Shown: positions 34,601 through 64,000, numbered from the stretch's first letter. The stretch is DNA of 64,000 nucleotides from Branchiostoma floridae (GCF_000003815.2 NC_049989.1:1849644-1913643); one strand, 5' to 3'. Made by a program: numbers and translations. Notes: a model not told the origin generated them from the sequence alone.

Positions 34601-36403
34601 AGGTAGCTTCAGGCATTAGCCTCTGCATGTAAAAGATGCTGACATACTTATCAAGAAGAGCCATGCATTGTCTACCTTTAATGGTTAACCAACATGCTTG
34701 TGTTTCAGGATGAAAGGAAGAGGATAGAGGATCTCGGAGGCTGTGTTGTTCACTACGGCACATGGCGAGTCAACGGAAACTTGTCAGTGTCCAGGGCAAT
34801 AGGTGAGGAAGGCTGTTTCTTGCAGCACAGGTTTGAACCAGGGCTGTCTCTAGGACCTGTCCCTACATCCTGGGACAGAAAATAGCTTGTTAGGACGGAC
34901 AAGAACCCACCTCATCTATTAAACTAATTTAAAGAAAACAAACTTCATGCCATGAAATCGCTGGGAATATTTCTGTAAGCTTAAAATGACATATTTAACA
35001 CTGAAAACATTAACGACCATGGAAGGAATGTACTTACAGTAAGTTTTCGGTGTGGTCAAGCTTTGAAACTTCAAAGTCAAAAGGTTCATTCTTTCATATG
35101 TGATGTGATCAGATGCCTCTATCTTTTCTCAGTTATTATTATTAATAGTGTATTGGTTGCAGTATTGCTGTACCTCAGCCTGTCGTAGAGGGTCTCTTTT
35201 TAACTGTATAGCTAGCGGTAGCGTAATATATGGCCATTTTTTTTAGATTGAAATTTATTATGTAACAACATGTATTCACAATGAATTACAAACATTGTGA
35301 AATTTTAACACTGGTACTTCCTATCCACTAAATGCCCGTATTTCATGACAGGAGATGCCAGCGAGAAGCCATACATCAGTGGGGAAGCAGACGTCACCAA
35401 AGTGCCTTTAGATGGCTCGGAGGAGTACCTGATCGTGGGCTGCGACGGTTTCTGGGAGCACATCTCCCACGGACAGATCACCGACACCATCCAGGCCAGC
35501 ATCACCAAGAACGAGGGGAGCCGACAGCAGGTCGCCAAAGACCTGGTAGCCATGGCCAAAGACAATGGGTCCTCCGACAACATCACTGTGATAGCCGTGA
35601 GCTTGGGGGGCCAACACAACCAGGTTGATAACAATGTTGGGGAGGGAGATGCACCGAAGACAAAGGATGATGACTCCAACCCCAACGGGGCTGACAAGGA
35701 CAATTCCGAAAGTGGTTCGGACACCCCCAACAGTTCCAGTAGCGACGCGACCGGTTCGAATTTCACAACAAGTGTATCGGGAGGACACCCGCCGGGGACG
35801 TACAGTGCGAACTACTCCGGATCCTGTTTCAGTGGACGTTTCTTACCGCAGTCGCATCTCCGAGCAAAGAGGCCTTTACACAAGACTTCTTCACTACCCT
35901 TGTCTCTCGGAGAGAGGCCTTTACATAAGACTACTTCGCTACCGTTGTCAGGAGGGGCATCGAACGTGAGCAAGGTTGACAGAGAGGTTGTTTCGTACTT
36001 GAATGTTCTGGAGGGCAACCAGATCCGGTTGGTAGGGAAACCACACGGCGAGCGAACCGTAATGAAGAGCCAAGTGTCTCCGGTGTCCCTCAGTCCCGTT
36101 CTCACGGAGGGGTCTGTCAGCCACCAGCTGCCACTCACCGTCAGACTCAGTCCGAGTTTTCAGCGCAAACAACAAGTCAACCAAACCAGCCTGATCCCAG
36201 CCAAGAGAGCCAGCAGCTCCCCCTTGATGCTTCCTCCGGTACCGCAGGCACCACACCCTTCCCTCATCATGGAGGATCGTCTGGATGTCCCGCGGGCGAG
36301 TCTTTCCTTTCCCCCGCCGAAAGTGGACACGAACTTTAAGGGAAAATTTGTGGACTTTTTCCTGAGGAGAAGAAACAGGGTGAAGCCACTACCATCTGTG
36401 TGA
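19657..36403 (+). CDS. PP2C-family phosphatase, PPM1E/PPM1F (POPX) orthologue, 663 aa
   Basis: Exons: 19657-19841, 32042-32163, 32582-32787, 33383-33571, 34019-34162, 34709-34802 and 35352-36403 (TGA). Phases run 2, 1, 0, 0, 0, 1 and the joined frame is open. The N-terminal exon has [10 protein letters not shown]...DPLPLR...[12 protein letters not shown], the region unique to the PPM1E/F branch. PP2C motifs follow: [10 protein letters not shown] (about residues 149-158), [67 protein letters not shown] and [14 protein letters not shown]. The metal-binding Asp residues are all present. Vertebrate POPX enzymes dephosphorylate PAK and CaM kinases. The Ser/Pro-rich tail (about residues 400-663) is long, as in PPM1E rather than PPM1F, and carries a short internal duplication ([12 protein letters not shown] / [12 protein letters not shown]). 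Intron 1 is 12.2 kb. Partial duplicate copies of exons 2 and 5 are listed separately. Confidence 0.93.
22966..23301. mobile_element. MITE ('GGGCTGTCTCCAGGACC' family) with a second element inserted
   Basis: The outer ends agggctgtctccag and ccggagatagccct are inverted. Its interior matches 3458-3653 until 'gactta' at about 23103. There an element starting 'cttctgtatctgtatctat' interrupts it until about 23225, after which the match resumes at 'aggaaaatcaacaatatg'. Confidence 0.75.
23105..23222. mobile_element. Inserted hairpin element of the 'TATAGCCGGTATAACCGCC' family
   Basis: The arm 'accgccattcggcgtaacacaccagct' is partly mirrored by 'agctggttatattacaccgaacg'. The GC-rich tip is cgcaggcgcgcggcgcggc. 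It is related to the units at 2650-2830. Confidence 0.65.
23945..24180. mobile_element. Fold-back element, 'GTCTCTACCAGGCTCC' family
   Basis: The left part (tagtctctaccaggctcc...acaaatagtagaaattg) pairs with the right part (tttgtccaatctctactatttg...gaggctagcc). A related copy is nested within 30338-30648. Confidence 0.65.
25325..25640 (+). mobile_element. tRNA-derived SINE copy
   Basis: Shares 'ttgggaaaggcactt', 'ctcggatagggcgttaaatggaggt' and 'cacctcgagcatgttaaagaaccc' with the copies at 6795 and 57485. Confidence 0.7.
27399..29173. mobile_element. 1.8-kb TIR element, superfamily unknown
   Basis: The left end, 'taagggacctgacgttattt' followed by 'actgggggggg' and 'agggctggtgca', is mirrored by the right end, 'tgcaccagccct', C-run, 'ggtaaatatcgtcagttccc' and 'taa'. 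Next to each end lie tandem 'aaaaatttttcaatggccccccc' units. The middle contains two or three diverged subrepeats (ggggcatgctcccccgggaaa...ttttga.cctctga.ac). No transposase domain is recognisable, so it is probably non-autonomous. Shorter related ends lie at 40675-40872. Confidence 0.75.
29330..29565 (+). mobile_element. Probable LINE 3' remnant
   Basis: A short frame ending '[19 protein letters not shown]', then a stop and 'aataaacttcattgtcattgtcatt', a short tandem tail, resembles 3' ends of degraded LINEs. The evidence is weak. Confidence 0.35.
30020..30205. repeat. Dispersed repeat, 'TTTAATTTCGCGGTAGC' type
   Basis: Several internal copies of 'tttaatttcgcgg' occur, bounded by 'tactgtaaatgcattt' and 'tgcatttacagta', which are inverted. 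Fragments occur near 29690, 37480 and 63345. Confidence 0.6.
30338..30648. mobile_element. Nested fold-back element
   Basis: The outer TIR is about 35 bp (aaggtggggtcacacatgcg at the left, cgcatgtgtgaccccacctt at the right). Inside, the 'gtctctaccaggctccac' family element (about 30395-30590) has its own inverted ends and a third, innermost inverted pair around cagctaactcgtctgacatg. Confidence 0.8.
31790..31905 (+). pseudogene. Decayed duplicate of PPM1 exon 2
   Basis: 'gtggctgcccttgccagac' and 'gacgagttcctctcccagga' repeat exon 2 sequence found 210 bp downstream. The acceptor AG is lost (cac instead of cag). A net 2-bp length difference between the two blocks shifts the frame before the VDEFLSQD segment. 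It is a non-functional exon copy. Confidence 0.75.
33919..33993 (+). pseudogene. Half-copy of PPM1 exon 5 with intact acceptor
   Basis: This copies the acceptor (gttag) and the first 25 codons of exon 5, exactly 100 bp upstream of the real one. It encodes [20 protein letters not shown] then SWCGD, against ...[14 protein letters not shown]... in the real exon. I count 9 nucleotide differences, 6 of them synonymous. It lacks the second half and its donor; reading on reaches TAG after [10 protein letters not shown]. Use of this acceptor would truncate the phosphatase. Confidence 0.75.
34422..34446. repeat. (TTGGG)n short microsatellite
   Basis: About four to five copies of ttggg lie in a PPM1 intron. 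Confidence 0.8.
34838..35020. mobile_element. MITE fragment, 'GGGCTGTCTCCAGGACC' family
   Basis: The left end cagggctgtctctaggacc and the body (cttgttaggacggacaag...cttaaaatgacatatttaac) match 3458-3653. The right TIR is missing. It lies about 35 bp after the donor of PPM1 exon 6. Confidence 0.65.
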
Positions 36404-37048
36404 GGCTGTAAACATACAGATAAAATTTAAGAAAAACAAACAAACTTTTTTTCTTCTGTTTCTGGAAGCAAACATACAAAAAAAACGAAAAGGAAAATCT
36501 GGCTAGAGAAAAATTTTAAAACACATCCCACCCTTCCTGTTTTCCATACAAGTAAATCTGGCTAGAGAGCAATTTAGAACACATCCCACAATTCCTCTTT
36601 TTCATACAAGTAAATCTGGCTACAAAACAATTTACTAGTAAAACACACTCCATCCTTCCAGTTTTCCATACAAGTGAGTAATATATAAAATATATATTTT
36701 TTAACAGTCAGTTAAAACCCTTTGTCCATACTTTTGCCATCTACATTGTCTTCTATTTCACACATTTTTCAATTTCAATTCACATAATACAAAAAAAAAT
36801 TATTATCATTCTCTTCAAGCACCATTCTGTCTTTTCTTTCGGAGTCAAACAGAATAAGAAGTCAAACTTGTAGTTGTATTCTAATAAACGCAAACAATGC
36901 AGGGGTTGAAACTTGAGTTCTTCATTCACAAGCCAACAATTTCCCATGCCAATATCACACATTGATAAGCCACATCTGTGATTCAGGGATTTTGCACTTG
37001 CTCTGCTGCACATTTTGTACATGCCACAACTTCCACAGCTGTGCTCTT

Positions 37049-37282
37049 AGGCCCCCTTTCCACTTGACGGCGATTGCGCTGCGCTCTCACTGAGACCTAA
37101 ATAGAATATGTGTAACGTTCGCTTTCACACTGGGTTTATTAAACGAAATGTAAAAGTGTTACTAAGTAGACAAGAAAACACACAAAGTGTAAAAAGATTT
37201 GTTTCTTTTCTATACACTTCGATATGTCAAATTTTAGGTCGCAGAGAGCGGCGAGAGTGCCGTCCTAGTGGAAAGGGGGTAT
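37049..37282. mobile_element. MITE with TIR GCCCCCTTTCCACTTGACGG
   Basis: Left end gccccctttccacttgacgg pairs with the right end ccgtcctagtggaaagggggt. Inner segments (gcgctctc...aggtcgcagagagc) are also inverted. Confidence 0.8.
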
Positions 37283-38218
37283 AAGAGATGCAGCTGTTTT
37301 CGGTGCAATCTATATGTGCCTTTTACTCTACACATTACTGTAAAATATTGACATGTTTGCAAGGGTTTTATTTTAGAGGTGATCTTTCAAACTTGAATTC
37401 ATTACACTGAGAGTTTCCAAGGTTTTACTACTGTACTACAGAAATGGTTTCAACTGTGATCCTAGAAAAATCCTCTACTGCGAAATTAAATCCCTGCAAA
37501 AATTAGAAGAAAAAAAAATACAGTACTATCCTACCTCTGCACAATTCAGTCATTCATTCATACAGCTGAACATTCAGATCAGATGTAGGAGAAATTTTAT
37601 AATTATTTCTTGGGTAACAGTATTTGTACAGTCTTGATAGTATGGCTCGTAGCTCAAAGAAGTACAGACGCACAAGTGTTCCCTTAAACCTAACAGCTGT
37701 TTCTGCATAGCTTTGGAGTTGGTTGAGTAGTGTAAAATGTACATGTCTGCTTATTACTTGTACATGTCGGCTTAGCTTGCAATTGTCTGTGATTTCTACA
37801 TTCTTGCATTCACTTTTGACCCATTGACCAGATATAGGGCTAACGTTTACGTTACTTAAGAGAAGTGGTTTGCTGTATGTCCGAGGCATTTATAATATAT
37901 AATCCAACTTTGGAAACAAAATAGTCTCTGGATTGTGGATGAACATCAAGATGTTGTAGGGTTGGAATCTAACAGAAAGCAATAAGATTTGAACCTAGCT
38001 CTTAGAGCTATTGTAGAGGAGTTAAACAAAGGACACTGTAAGTTGACCGAAGGTCCAATAATATAACATTGCAGTTTGTGAAACTTCATAGTATTGTTTG
38101 TGTTGTAAATTATATATACAAGCATCACGTTTTGATTTGGAGAAGTGCATGTAAATAGATGTACGGTTATTTGTGTCTTGTTTAAGTGTGTCACTGGGCT
38201 TTGGTGTTTGGGTAAAAC

Positions 38219-38430
38219 TACTGTAATTCCTGATTTTTTCAATGTACTGTTATGTTCACGGTTTTCACGGTGACGACTGTAACGTGAACTTATCATTACC
38301 GATAAAAAATAATTCACAGACTTTTTTCATGTGCACTTGCCTCGACAGTGAACATTTAGTTCCGAGAACAAGTTCAATTTTCTCAGACCGTGAAAATTTG
38401 GTACCGTGAAGATAAAGTGAATTACAGTAT
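38219..38430. mobile_element. MITE with TIR TACTGTAATTC
   Basis: tactgtaattc at the left and gaattacagta at the right. Inner inverted motifs ttcacggt/accgtgaa recur several times. Confidence 0.65.
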
Positions 38431-39000
38431 ATGATACACAGACTGTTTATGCACAAACATGTTTTCATGGCCATTCTTGGCCATATAGTTGTTCATTGAC
38501 ATTATTCTATTGTCATTACAACATGCAGTGTACTGTGTAGTTAATTAATAAGTTATCTTCTATGTGCAAGAAAGTGTGAACTGGGAATTTTGCATGCAAT
38601 ACATGGACTTTTCTAGGGTTTTGTAATTGTATCATGTTAGTATTGATAACCAAAGCGAATAAAAAGCTACGACCAAAGGCTTTGCGTCTCAAATCTCTAG
38701 CTACATTCCAATTTGTATGAGTACAGGTTATGACTCTTGAAATACTGTCCTTACCCCAGTAGTGTCTGTACCCTCCTAGCATTATTATCCCCTGGACTCC
38801 TAGAATGTCCACATACGTGCAAATATGCTTCTATTTCAAATACAACAAGTTCCCATTTTGCAACATTTGAGAATAAAACTTTTACCTTTGGCCTCTGTGG
38901 ACAGTGACCATGGCTATTCCACAAACACGCACCTGTAAAGTCTCGAATGAAAGCACTTAGATTTCCTACCCGCCAGGTGATCAAAATATTGGAAAAACAA

Positions 39001-39059
39001 CCAATAGCGTAACACGTGGCCCTGGCGGGGATTTCCCTGACGTCACGATCGTAACGTCA
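39001..39059. promoter_or_regulatory. Composite promoter: CCAAT, E-box, NF-kB, CRE
   Basis: In order: CCAAT (39001-39005), CACGTG (39013-39018), GGGGATTTCCC (39027-39037, a perfect palindromic Rel/NF-kB site), TGACGTCA (39038-39045, full CRE/ATF site directly abutting it) and TAACGTCA (39052-39059). The last ends 41 bp before the ATG of the CARD gene. The motifs are seen directly; Rel and ATF control is inferred. Confidence 0.65.
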
Positions 39060-39099
39060 CGTACTAACCTGTACGTGGCAGAACCTCCCACTTGACAAG

Positions 39100-42000
39100 A
39101 TGGCGTCTGAACTAGAACTACTGAAGTCCAACAGGGAGGAGCTTGTGGGAAAGATTCGGTTCGTTAAACCGTTCCTAGACAGGCTGCTCCAGCACGGTGA
39201 GATAGTTCAGGAGGAGTACGACACTGTTGTGGTGGAGAAGACGCCACAGGACCAGGCTAGAGCTTTGCTGGATGTGGTGGCGGCGAAGGGCCGAGGGGCT
39301 TTCCGCCATTTTCGAGAACACCTGAAGAAAGTCAACCCAGAACTTGAGGAAGTGTTGCACAGGTATGTGACTCTATAAATCGGTTCTTAACCCACACCGA
39401 CAGTAAATAGCGGAAAACACGCTTTACAATGACGACGGGACGTTTGAAATCAAACGCACTTTAATAAAGTTATATCCAATTTGATCAAGGAGGTTGATTT
39501 GATGACGTGACACGCAAAAAGAAGAAGCATTTCTTTCAAGAAAAACTTGGCGTTACAGTAAGGATTAAGGATTACCTAACAGATCACTGAGGTGTGGCGT
39601 AAACATGAGCGTTGTTCCTGTTTCATATAACGTACTTGATTTCAGTGATATTAGATCAAACCTCTTCGCAAGGAGCTTTTATCAGTGATAAAAGCTCCTT
39701 GCTCTTCGTTGTAGATTTTGCAAACACGATCTGAAAATGGTGTTCAAGTTTGGGAAAGGCCGAGGGAAAAATTGGTTTCAGGTTACTCGTCCGAGCTTAG
39801 CAAAAACTCCAGCTGTGTCTAGCTCTTGCTTGTCACTGCCACGCGTAGAACATCGCATGAAAACTTCCAATATTATCCCATGATGTGTCTTCAATGGTTG
39901 TGCATTGAACATGAACAGCCGTCTAGAAGTAGAAAGTAAAGATTTGTTTGTGTAAGCGTAAATATTTGCTTATACCCCCCTCACATCAGGCGAAAATCGA
40001 TCGGGCGAAGAGTCTGCGAGCTCTAAATTACGAGGAGGCATGACCCTGACGGGAAAGGGGAACTCTGCAATTTCTTCGTCGCCTCCTCGTAATTTAGAGC
40101 TCGCAGAGTGAGACTCATCGTCCGATCGATTTTCGCCTAATGTGAGGGGGGTATTACGGAATACATGTACGAGATGTACCGTTCCCCTTTCAGGTGTGCA
40201 AAACACAACCTGCGCCTGAAGTTATACTGTGAGGAATGTGGGACGATGCTGTGCCGCCCTTGTCGCTCGGAAGACCACATAGATCACAGGTAAAGTTCCC
40301 ATGTAGCTTGCCTTCTAGTTGAATAATATTTATGACCAAGAAAATCTGGGTATCTATGCACAATCAGCTTTTTAAAGATTGTGCTTAAAAGCGGCGCAAA
40401 TCTAACTAGAAATCCAGGTACAAAATATTCAGTTTGTGGCGTTGTTTGAATAGAGTGTCATCATTTATGAGTATCAAAAGAATAGATCAAGAATACAGTA
40501 GCCTCCATGAAGCATATATTTAAGGTCTCTGAGCCATTCAATTTCCCTTTTTCTGCCAGGGGTAAAGAGATCTGCTTGCCTTTGCGATGAAAACCAGTAT
40601 CATAAGTATGGCGAAAAGACATTTCCAAGCGGGAGCGCAGTGATTTATTGGCGTCTTGAATATTTTTCAAATTTTATAGGAGGGGGAATTTTGACCTGGG
40701 GGGAGGGCCTAGGAAAAAATTTTTTTTTATTTTTTTATTGCAACAGATAAATACATAACATGATGGCGACACACTCAAGCTCATCATGCTTATTTTCGTG
40801 CCGTCGAAAAAATGTTTGACCTGATCCTCTGACGACCGACCCTCCCCCCGCTAAATATCGACCAGTCCCTTACAGGGAAGGGAAAGTGCGGTTCATTATG
40901 TGCGGTGCTAGTGTATGTTTGTGTCTGTATACATCAATATAAATAGATGGATCAGGATGGATGGCTGGATATGTAAATTTATGTAATTGTAAGTAACATT
41001 TTGTGATATATTTTGTGATGATCTTCTATATAGCAGTCTGATTGGACATATAGATTTATAGTTTGCTTTGTACCTGATCTAGATGCACATCTCTAGTGGC
41101 AGATGGAGAAGCCATCCGCCGCGAGTTCACAGCCTTCAAGAGAGAAAACCGAAAGATCCTCATTGAGCAGAAAAAAGAGGCTGAGGGTAATGATGTCGAA
41201 AACATGCAAAGGGAAGCAAACGAGAGAGCGGAGGCTCTCAAAGAGAAGCTTTGTACAAAGATAGAGGAGGAACGTCGCTGGTTTCTCAAGCAACTCGGCG
41301 ACGACAGCGTCACACTAAGCCCTGCACTAAGTGTTTCAAGTATTGCTGATTCGGGAAGCGTGGCGGGATCAGAGACAAACGACATCTCAGAATGCGGTGA
41401 CCCATCAACCACTCCTCTTTCATTTTCTTCAGCTGCAAAGGAAAACAAACAGCTGAACGATGATGATGATGATGGGGCATGTGTTACAGAAGACCAGACA
41501 ACTCTGTGTGATGATTTGCAGGCCGTTCAACTTGACGTAGACGAGAGCTTGGATCTGTTGGAAGACATTTCCTTGCCATTTGACGATAACACAAGAAACG
41601 CAGTGATTGGCCTACAGGCACCATCGCAGTTTCCTACAATAGACTTCCTCTTCTCATTTGGAGGATTTGGAGCAGGAGAAGGGCAATTCAACTTCCCCAA
41701 AGGTCTGACAATCTGCCACCAAGAAAGAATCATTGTAGCTGACTCAGCAAATAATCGGGTTCAGCTATTCGACATTAATGGGAAATGGCAGAGTGTGATA
41801 CCAGCAAGTGAACGTGGGATGATGTCTCCAAGCTGTGTGACGCTTCGCTCTTTGCCTTTCTATCCGCGTGGAGACATAATTGTCAGTTGCCCTGGTAGGG
41901 GAGAAGTGCGTAAGTTACCTCTAAACTCAAAGAAGTCTTATATAAAACTACGGGTGGCAGAGTGCTGGGGTGTGGCTGCTTTGGACAGAGGTCAAACAAT

Positions 42001-42508
42001 GTTGGTGTCTGAATGTGAGCATAACACTGTTTCTGCATACAAAAGGTCAACGAATGATAATACTGGACCTGGACGGATAAGGTACATAAAGACTAACACG
42101 TTTGAGAGACCATTTCATATGCCCCGGAACATCAACACAGATGGGTTTGCGAACGTCTACGTTTCTGACATTGGCGATGGCACAGTCAAAGTCCTGGACA
42201 CGGAAGGACACTTGAAAGTCATCATTGGCAAGGAAATTCTCCGGTATCCTACTGGAGTTTGCGTTGACAAATTGGGAAATACAATCGTTGCGGATGCCGA
42301 GAGAAACACATTGGAAATCTTTGCAAGTGAAGGGCATCATTTGAACACCCTTATTTCTGAGGGTCTAAAGAGCCCACAGGAGATTGCTCTGACACCAGAC
42401 GGGACTAAGCTGGTCCTTGTGGATGGCGGAAACCATCGTGTAATGGTCTACAGGTACAACCAAGCTCAAGACAAAGATGTTCTCTCAAACAAGCACATAA
42501 GGGACTAA
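39100..42508 (+). CDS. CARD - B-box - coiled coil - NHL repeat protein, 594 aa
   Basis: Exons: 39100-39362, 40194-40289 and 41083-42508 (TAA), both junctions phase 2. Residues 1-87 form a CARD (LLKSNREELVGKIRFVKPFL, LLQHGEIVQEEYDTV, ARALLDVVAAKG, FRHFREHLKKVNPELEEVL). Residues 88-121 are a B-box 2 zinc finger: CAKH...LYCEECGTMLCRPC...DHIDHRC. A charged coiled coil runs to about residue 190, followed by an acidic linker (a DDDDDGA run). From about 305 to 590 come NHL beta-propeller blades: FSFGGFGAGEGQFNFPKGL, IIVADSANNRVQLFD, YVSDIGDGTVKVLD, TIVADAERNTLEIF and LVLVDGGNHRVMVYRY. The layout is that of a TRIM-NHL protein with the RING replaced by a CARD. A role in CARD-based innate signalling is inferred, strengthened by the NF-kB/CRE promoter. 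Without a RING, ubiquitin-ligase activity is not expected. Confidence 0.88.
39971..40155. mobile_element. MITE with TIR TATACCCCCCTCACAT
   Basis: tataccccc-ctcacat at the left and atgtgaggggggtat at the right. Long inner arms match too (tctgcgagctctaaattacg inverted). It is the same family as 13501-13734 and ends 39 bp before the B-box exon of the CARD gene. Confidence 0.8.
40675..40872. mobile_element. Short relative of the 27.4-29.2 kb TIR element
   Basis: It contains 'tggggggagggcctagg...aaaaaattttttttt' at the left and 'cctccccccgctaaatatcg' plus 'accagtccctta' at the right, the same end types as 27399-29173. It lies in intron 2 of the CARD gene. Confidence 0.55.
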
Positions 42509-43643
42509 CAAACAAGACAACAAAGTACTCAGACACTAACCTTTCCTCGCGGTTGGACATTATTGGAAGAAGGAGAAGTGTTTTTTTGTGATACAGATAG
42601 AGCTGTAATTATCTGAAACTTGTCGGAAGAGAAATTAAACATAGGTGCAACATAATTTTATTTAACATTCATAAGGCAATGCTTAAAATAGTACATAACA
42701 CATATTATAGTCAGTTGAAATATGACCAAAGTAAGAGTAAAGATACATTTGCATTTTGCTGAACAGTGCAGTAACAAATACTAACATAACCTTAGAATGA
42801 GTGGCCTCAAGCTGGAAATCTTACATGTAGTTTCCTTACTATTAGCATGGCAGTGTGTTCTTCACTTTTTTACATACTTTCAGTCAGTTACTATTGCATT
42901 TCTGACATCCATAAAAAAACAGTGCATGTAAAAAAGCTGTTATTCTTTTCCTCACAACGTCATTACTTTAAAGACAGTTGTTACAACACTATGCCTTTTT
43001 GTACAAAGTGGTGTCCATTTTTCCTTGCCAGTTTTGATGTGTACAAAGATCTGGACAATTCCATACACAGTGATGAATGAAAAATTTAACTTGTGTACAA
43101 CACTACAAGTTAGAAAGGCCATGACATGGTACAACTACTTTGTAACAATCCATTTCTACATACATCCAGGGGTGCCCATGTATTTATACAACCTTTAAGG
43201 ATGTCATTCTAGTTTTACAAAATACATGCAAATTTTACAGAATCCATACAATCAACTACTAAGAAATATACAAATTTTAAAGATTTCAAAAGCTTTACTG
43301 GGAGTAAAGATTGTATATACTCCGTAAAGTTCTTATCTGTTTGGTAAAACTCATATGAATAGTGTAAAATTTTGTATAAATACTTAGGCACCCCTAACAT
43401 CTCTTATTTACAATGTGATTTGGCTGTCAAATTCCCACCTACCTAACTTAGCATAGTTTACATTCATGTACTACCTTCTTGAGAGCTGGTGGTCGTAGTA
43501 TACAGATGTTAAGATTCTATGTTTGTGTTCAGGAGTACACTGAATCTCTACTGACAACATACAGATAGTGTCACAAGTGTTGACAAAAAGCTTGTGAAAG
43601 AAGCTCCCCAATGTGGTGACTAAGGCTTGCAGCATTCGGCTTG
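42509..43643. other. Converging 3' UTRs of the CARD gene (+) and TRIM37 (-)
   Basis: A plus-strand ATTAAA lies at 42634-42639. A minus-strand AATAAA (TTTATT on +) lies at about 42657-42662. If both are used, the two transcripts end within tens of bases of each other and TRIM37 has a 3' UTR of about 1 kb. The region is AT-rich with no coding signal. Confidence 0.5.
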
Positions 43644-63096
<19,453 letters not shown>

Positions 63097-64000
63097 TTCT
63101 CCGGTTCAAATTTGTCGCCTAAAAGCAGAGAATTTGAAACAAAACATCTGTTTTGGCCACAGCTTTCCTGACTGCTACGGTCCACTGGCTTCCAGTGGCA
63201 GGCTCAGCAGCTCGCCGCTGATTGGTCAGGACGGGGCACGTGATAAACTGGCGGAAGCATTCAAAGTTGTACTTCCGGGTTTGTAATATTGCATTCCTTT
63301 GAATTCTGTCTTCTGCCTCTTTGCTTGTTTCAGCCGCAAAAATCTCAAGGAAAAACCATTGCATTTCGCAGCAGCGACATTAAATCCCTGCAAATATAAT
63401 GTCCTGTTTTACAGGATTGATTAATTGATTGAATGCAATATTTAAATTTCAGGTCTTGATCATCCTTTTGAAACCCCCAAAACTGATGCAAGTGTGCAAA
63501 TGAAAAAAAAATGTTTGTCAAAACAAGTTTTCAATATTGTTTTAATTACTGCATATATTTACTCCTTCTTTAAGTTTTACAATATGGTCAAAAAATCTTA
63601 TTGGGGGAGGAATTGGACGAAAACTGATGCCCATGCGAATGTCATCCACATAATCAACATTCCTGACTGTCCATCAGTTATCAGTTTGACCAATGAGAGA
63701 TGATTGATGTCTGTCAAGTATTTGCATTTGTTTTCACTTAGGATCTAACGTTATAAATTGTTCAAAGGGAGATGGGTGGGCAGAATATGGGATTGGTCTA
63801 TTTGAGGAGGAAGGGCCAAACCTGACCGTGGTGCTGACCTTGCCGTTGTGTCAACAAGGGACCTTCAGCAACGCTCCTGTATTCTTTTTACCTCCATCAT
63901 AACGAAGGTATTATAATCAGTCTGTATGTTTGTTTGTATTGATGTGTATCTGCAGTTCTGCAATTGGGAACAGACTGAAGATGGGTCAAAGGGACCAGAA
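63097..64000. other. TRIM37: TRIM37 5' UTR/promoter region and flank
   Basis: A reverse CCAAT (ATTGG, 63221-63225) and an E-box CACGTG (63237-63242) lie about 125-145 bp upstream of the ATG, a plausible housekeeping promoter. Beyond 63345 are a fragment of the 'taaatccctgcaaa' repeat and AT-rich sequence. No further gene is visible to the window end. Confidence 0.5.

Larger units (their letters stand above)
36404..39000. other. PPM1 3' UTR and intergenic region
   Basis: No gene is supported. AATAAA at 36883-36888 could end the PPM1 transcript. Near 36490-36670 three short copies of 'aaatctggctaga...acacatccca' form a decayed tandem repeat. MITEs occupy 37049-37282 and 38219-38430. Confidence 0.55.

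Overview
The window is animal nuclear DNA with intron-rich genes, abundant short terminal-inverted-repeat (TIR) elements, tRNA-derived SINEs and remnants of LINE retrotransposons. The genes are chordate-like orthologues sitting in compact invertebrate-style neighbourhoods, so a lancelet (amphioxus, Branchiostoma) is the best guess. That is an inference from gene content; no species-specific marker was tested.

Layout. 251-4602 (+): the last three exons of ESS2/DGCR14, a splicing factor. 9374-13308 (-): a small secreted-peptide gene that I do not recognise; two alternative signal-peptide first exons are joined in phase to two shared exons. 15419-17330 (+): a four-exon testis-specific serine kinase (TSSK family) with a perfect RFX-type X-box 205 bp upstream of its start. 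19657-36403 (+): a seven-exon PP2C phosphatase of the PPM1E/PPM1F (POPX) group, 663 aa, with a 12.2 kb first intron full of repeats. 39100-42508 (+): a CARD - B-box - coiled coil - NHL protein of 594 aa, whose upstream region holds a palindromic NF-kB site abutting a CRE. 43644-63096 (-): a complete TRIM37 orthologue with 27 coding exons and 986 aa, tail-to-tail with the CARD gene. Every splice phase in these models was checked by hand, and each model closes in a single open frame.

Two signals stand out at larger scale. First, the gene order matches two human regions: ESS2, TSSK2 and PPM1F lie in 22q11, while PPM1E and TRIM37 are neighbours in 17q22, so this window looks like the unduplicated ancestral arrangement. 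Second, at least seven tandem duplications start or end at exon edges. They copy a splice donor or acceptor plus part of its exon: TRIM37 exons 6, 14, 19, 20, 24 and 25, and PPM1 exons 2 and 5. They form rows of decoy splice sites.

The remaining DNA is intron and intergenic sequence dominated by MITE-like fold-backs (several nested), SINEs, a (GGAT)n block and minisatellites. I saw no rRNA, functional tRNA or CRISPR array.
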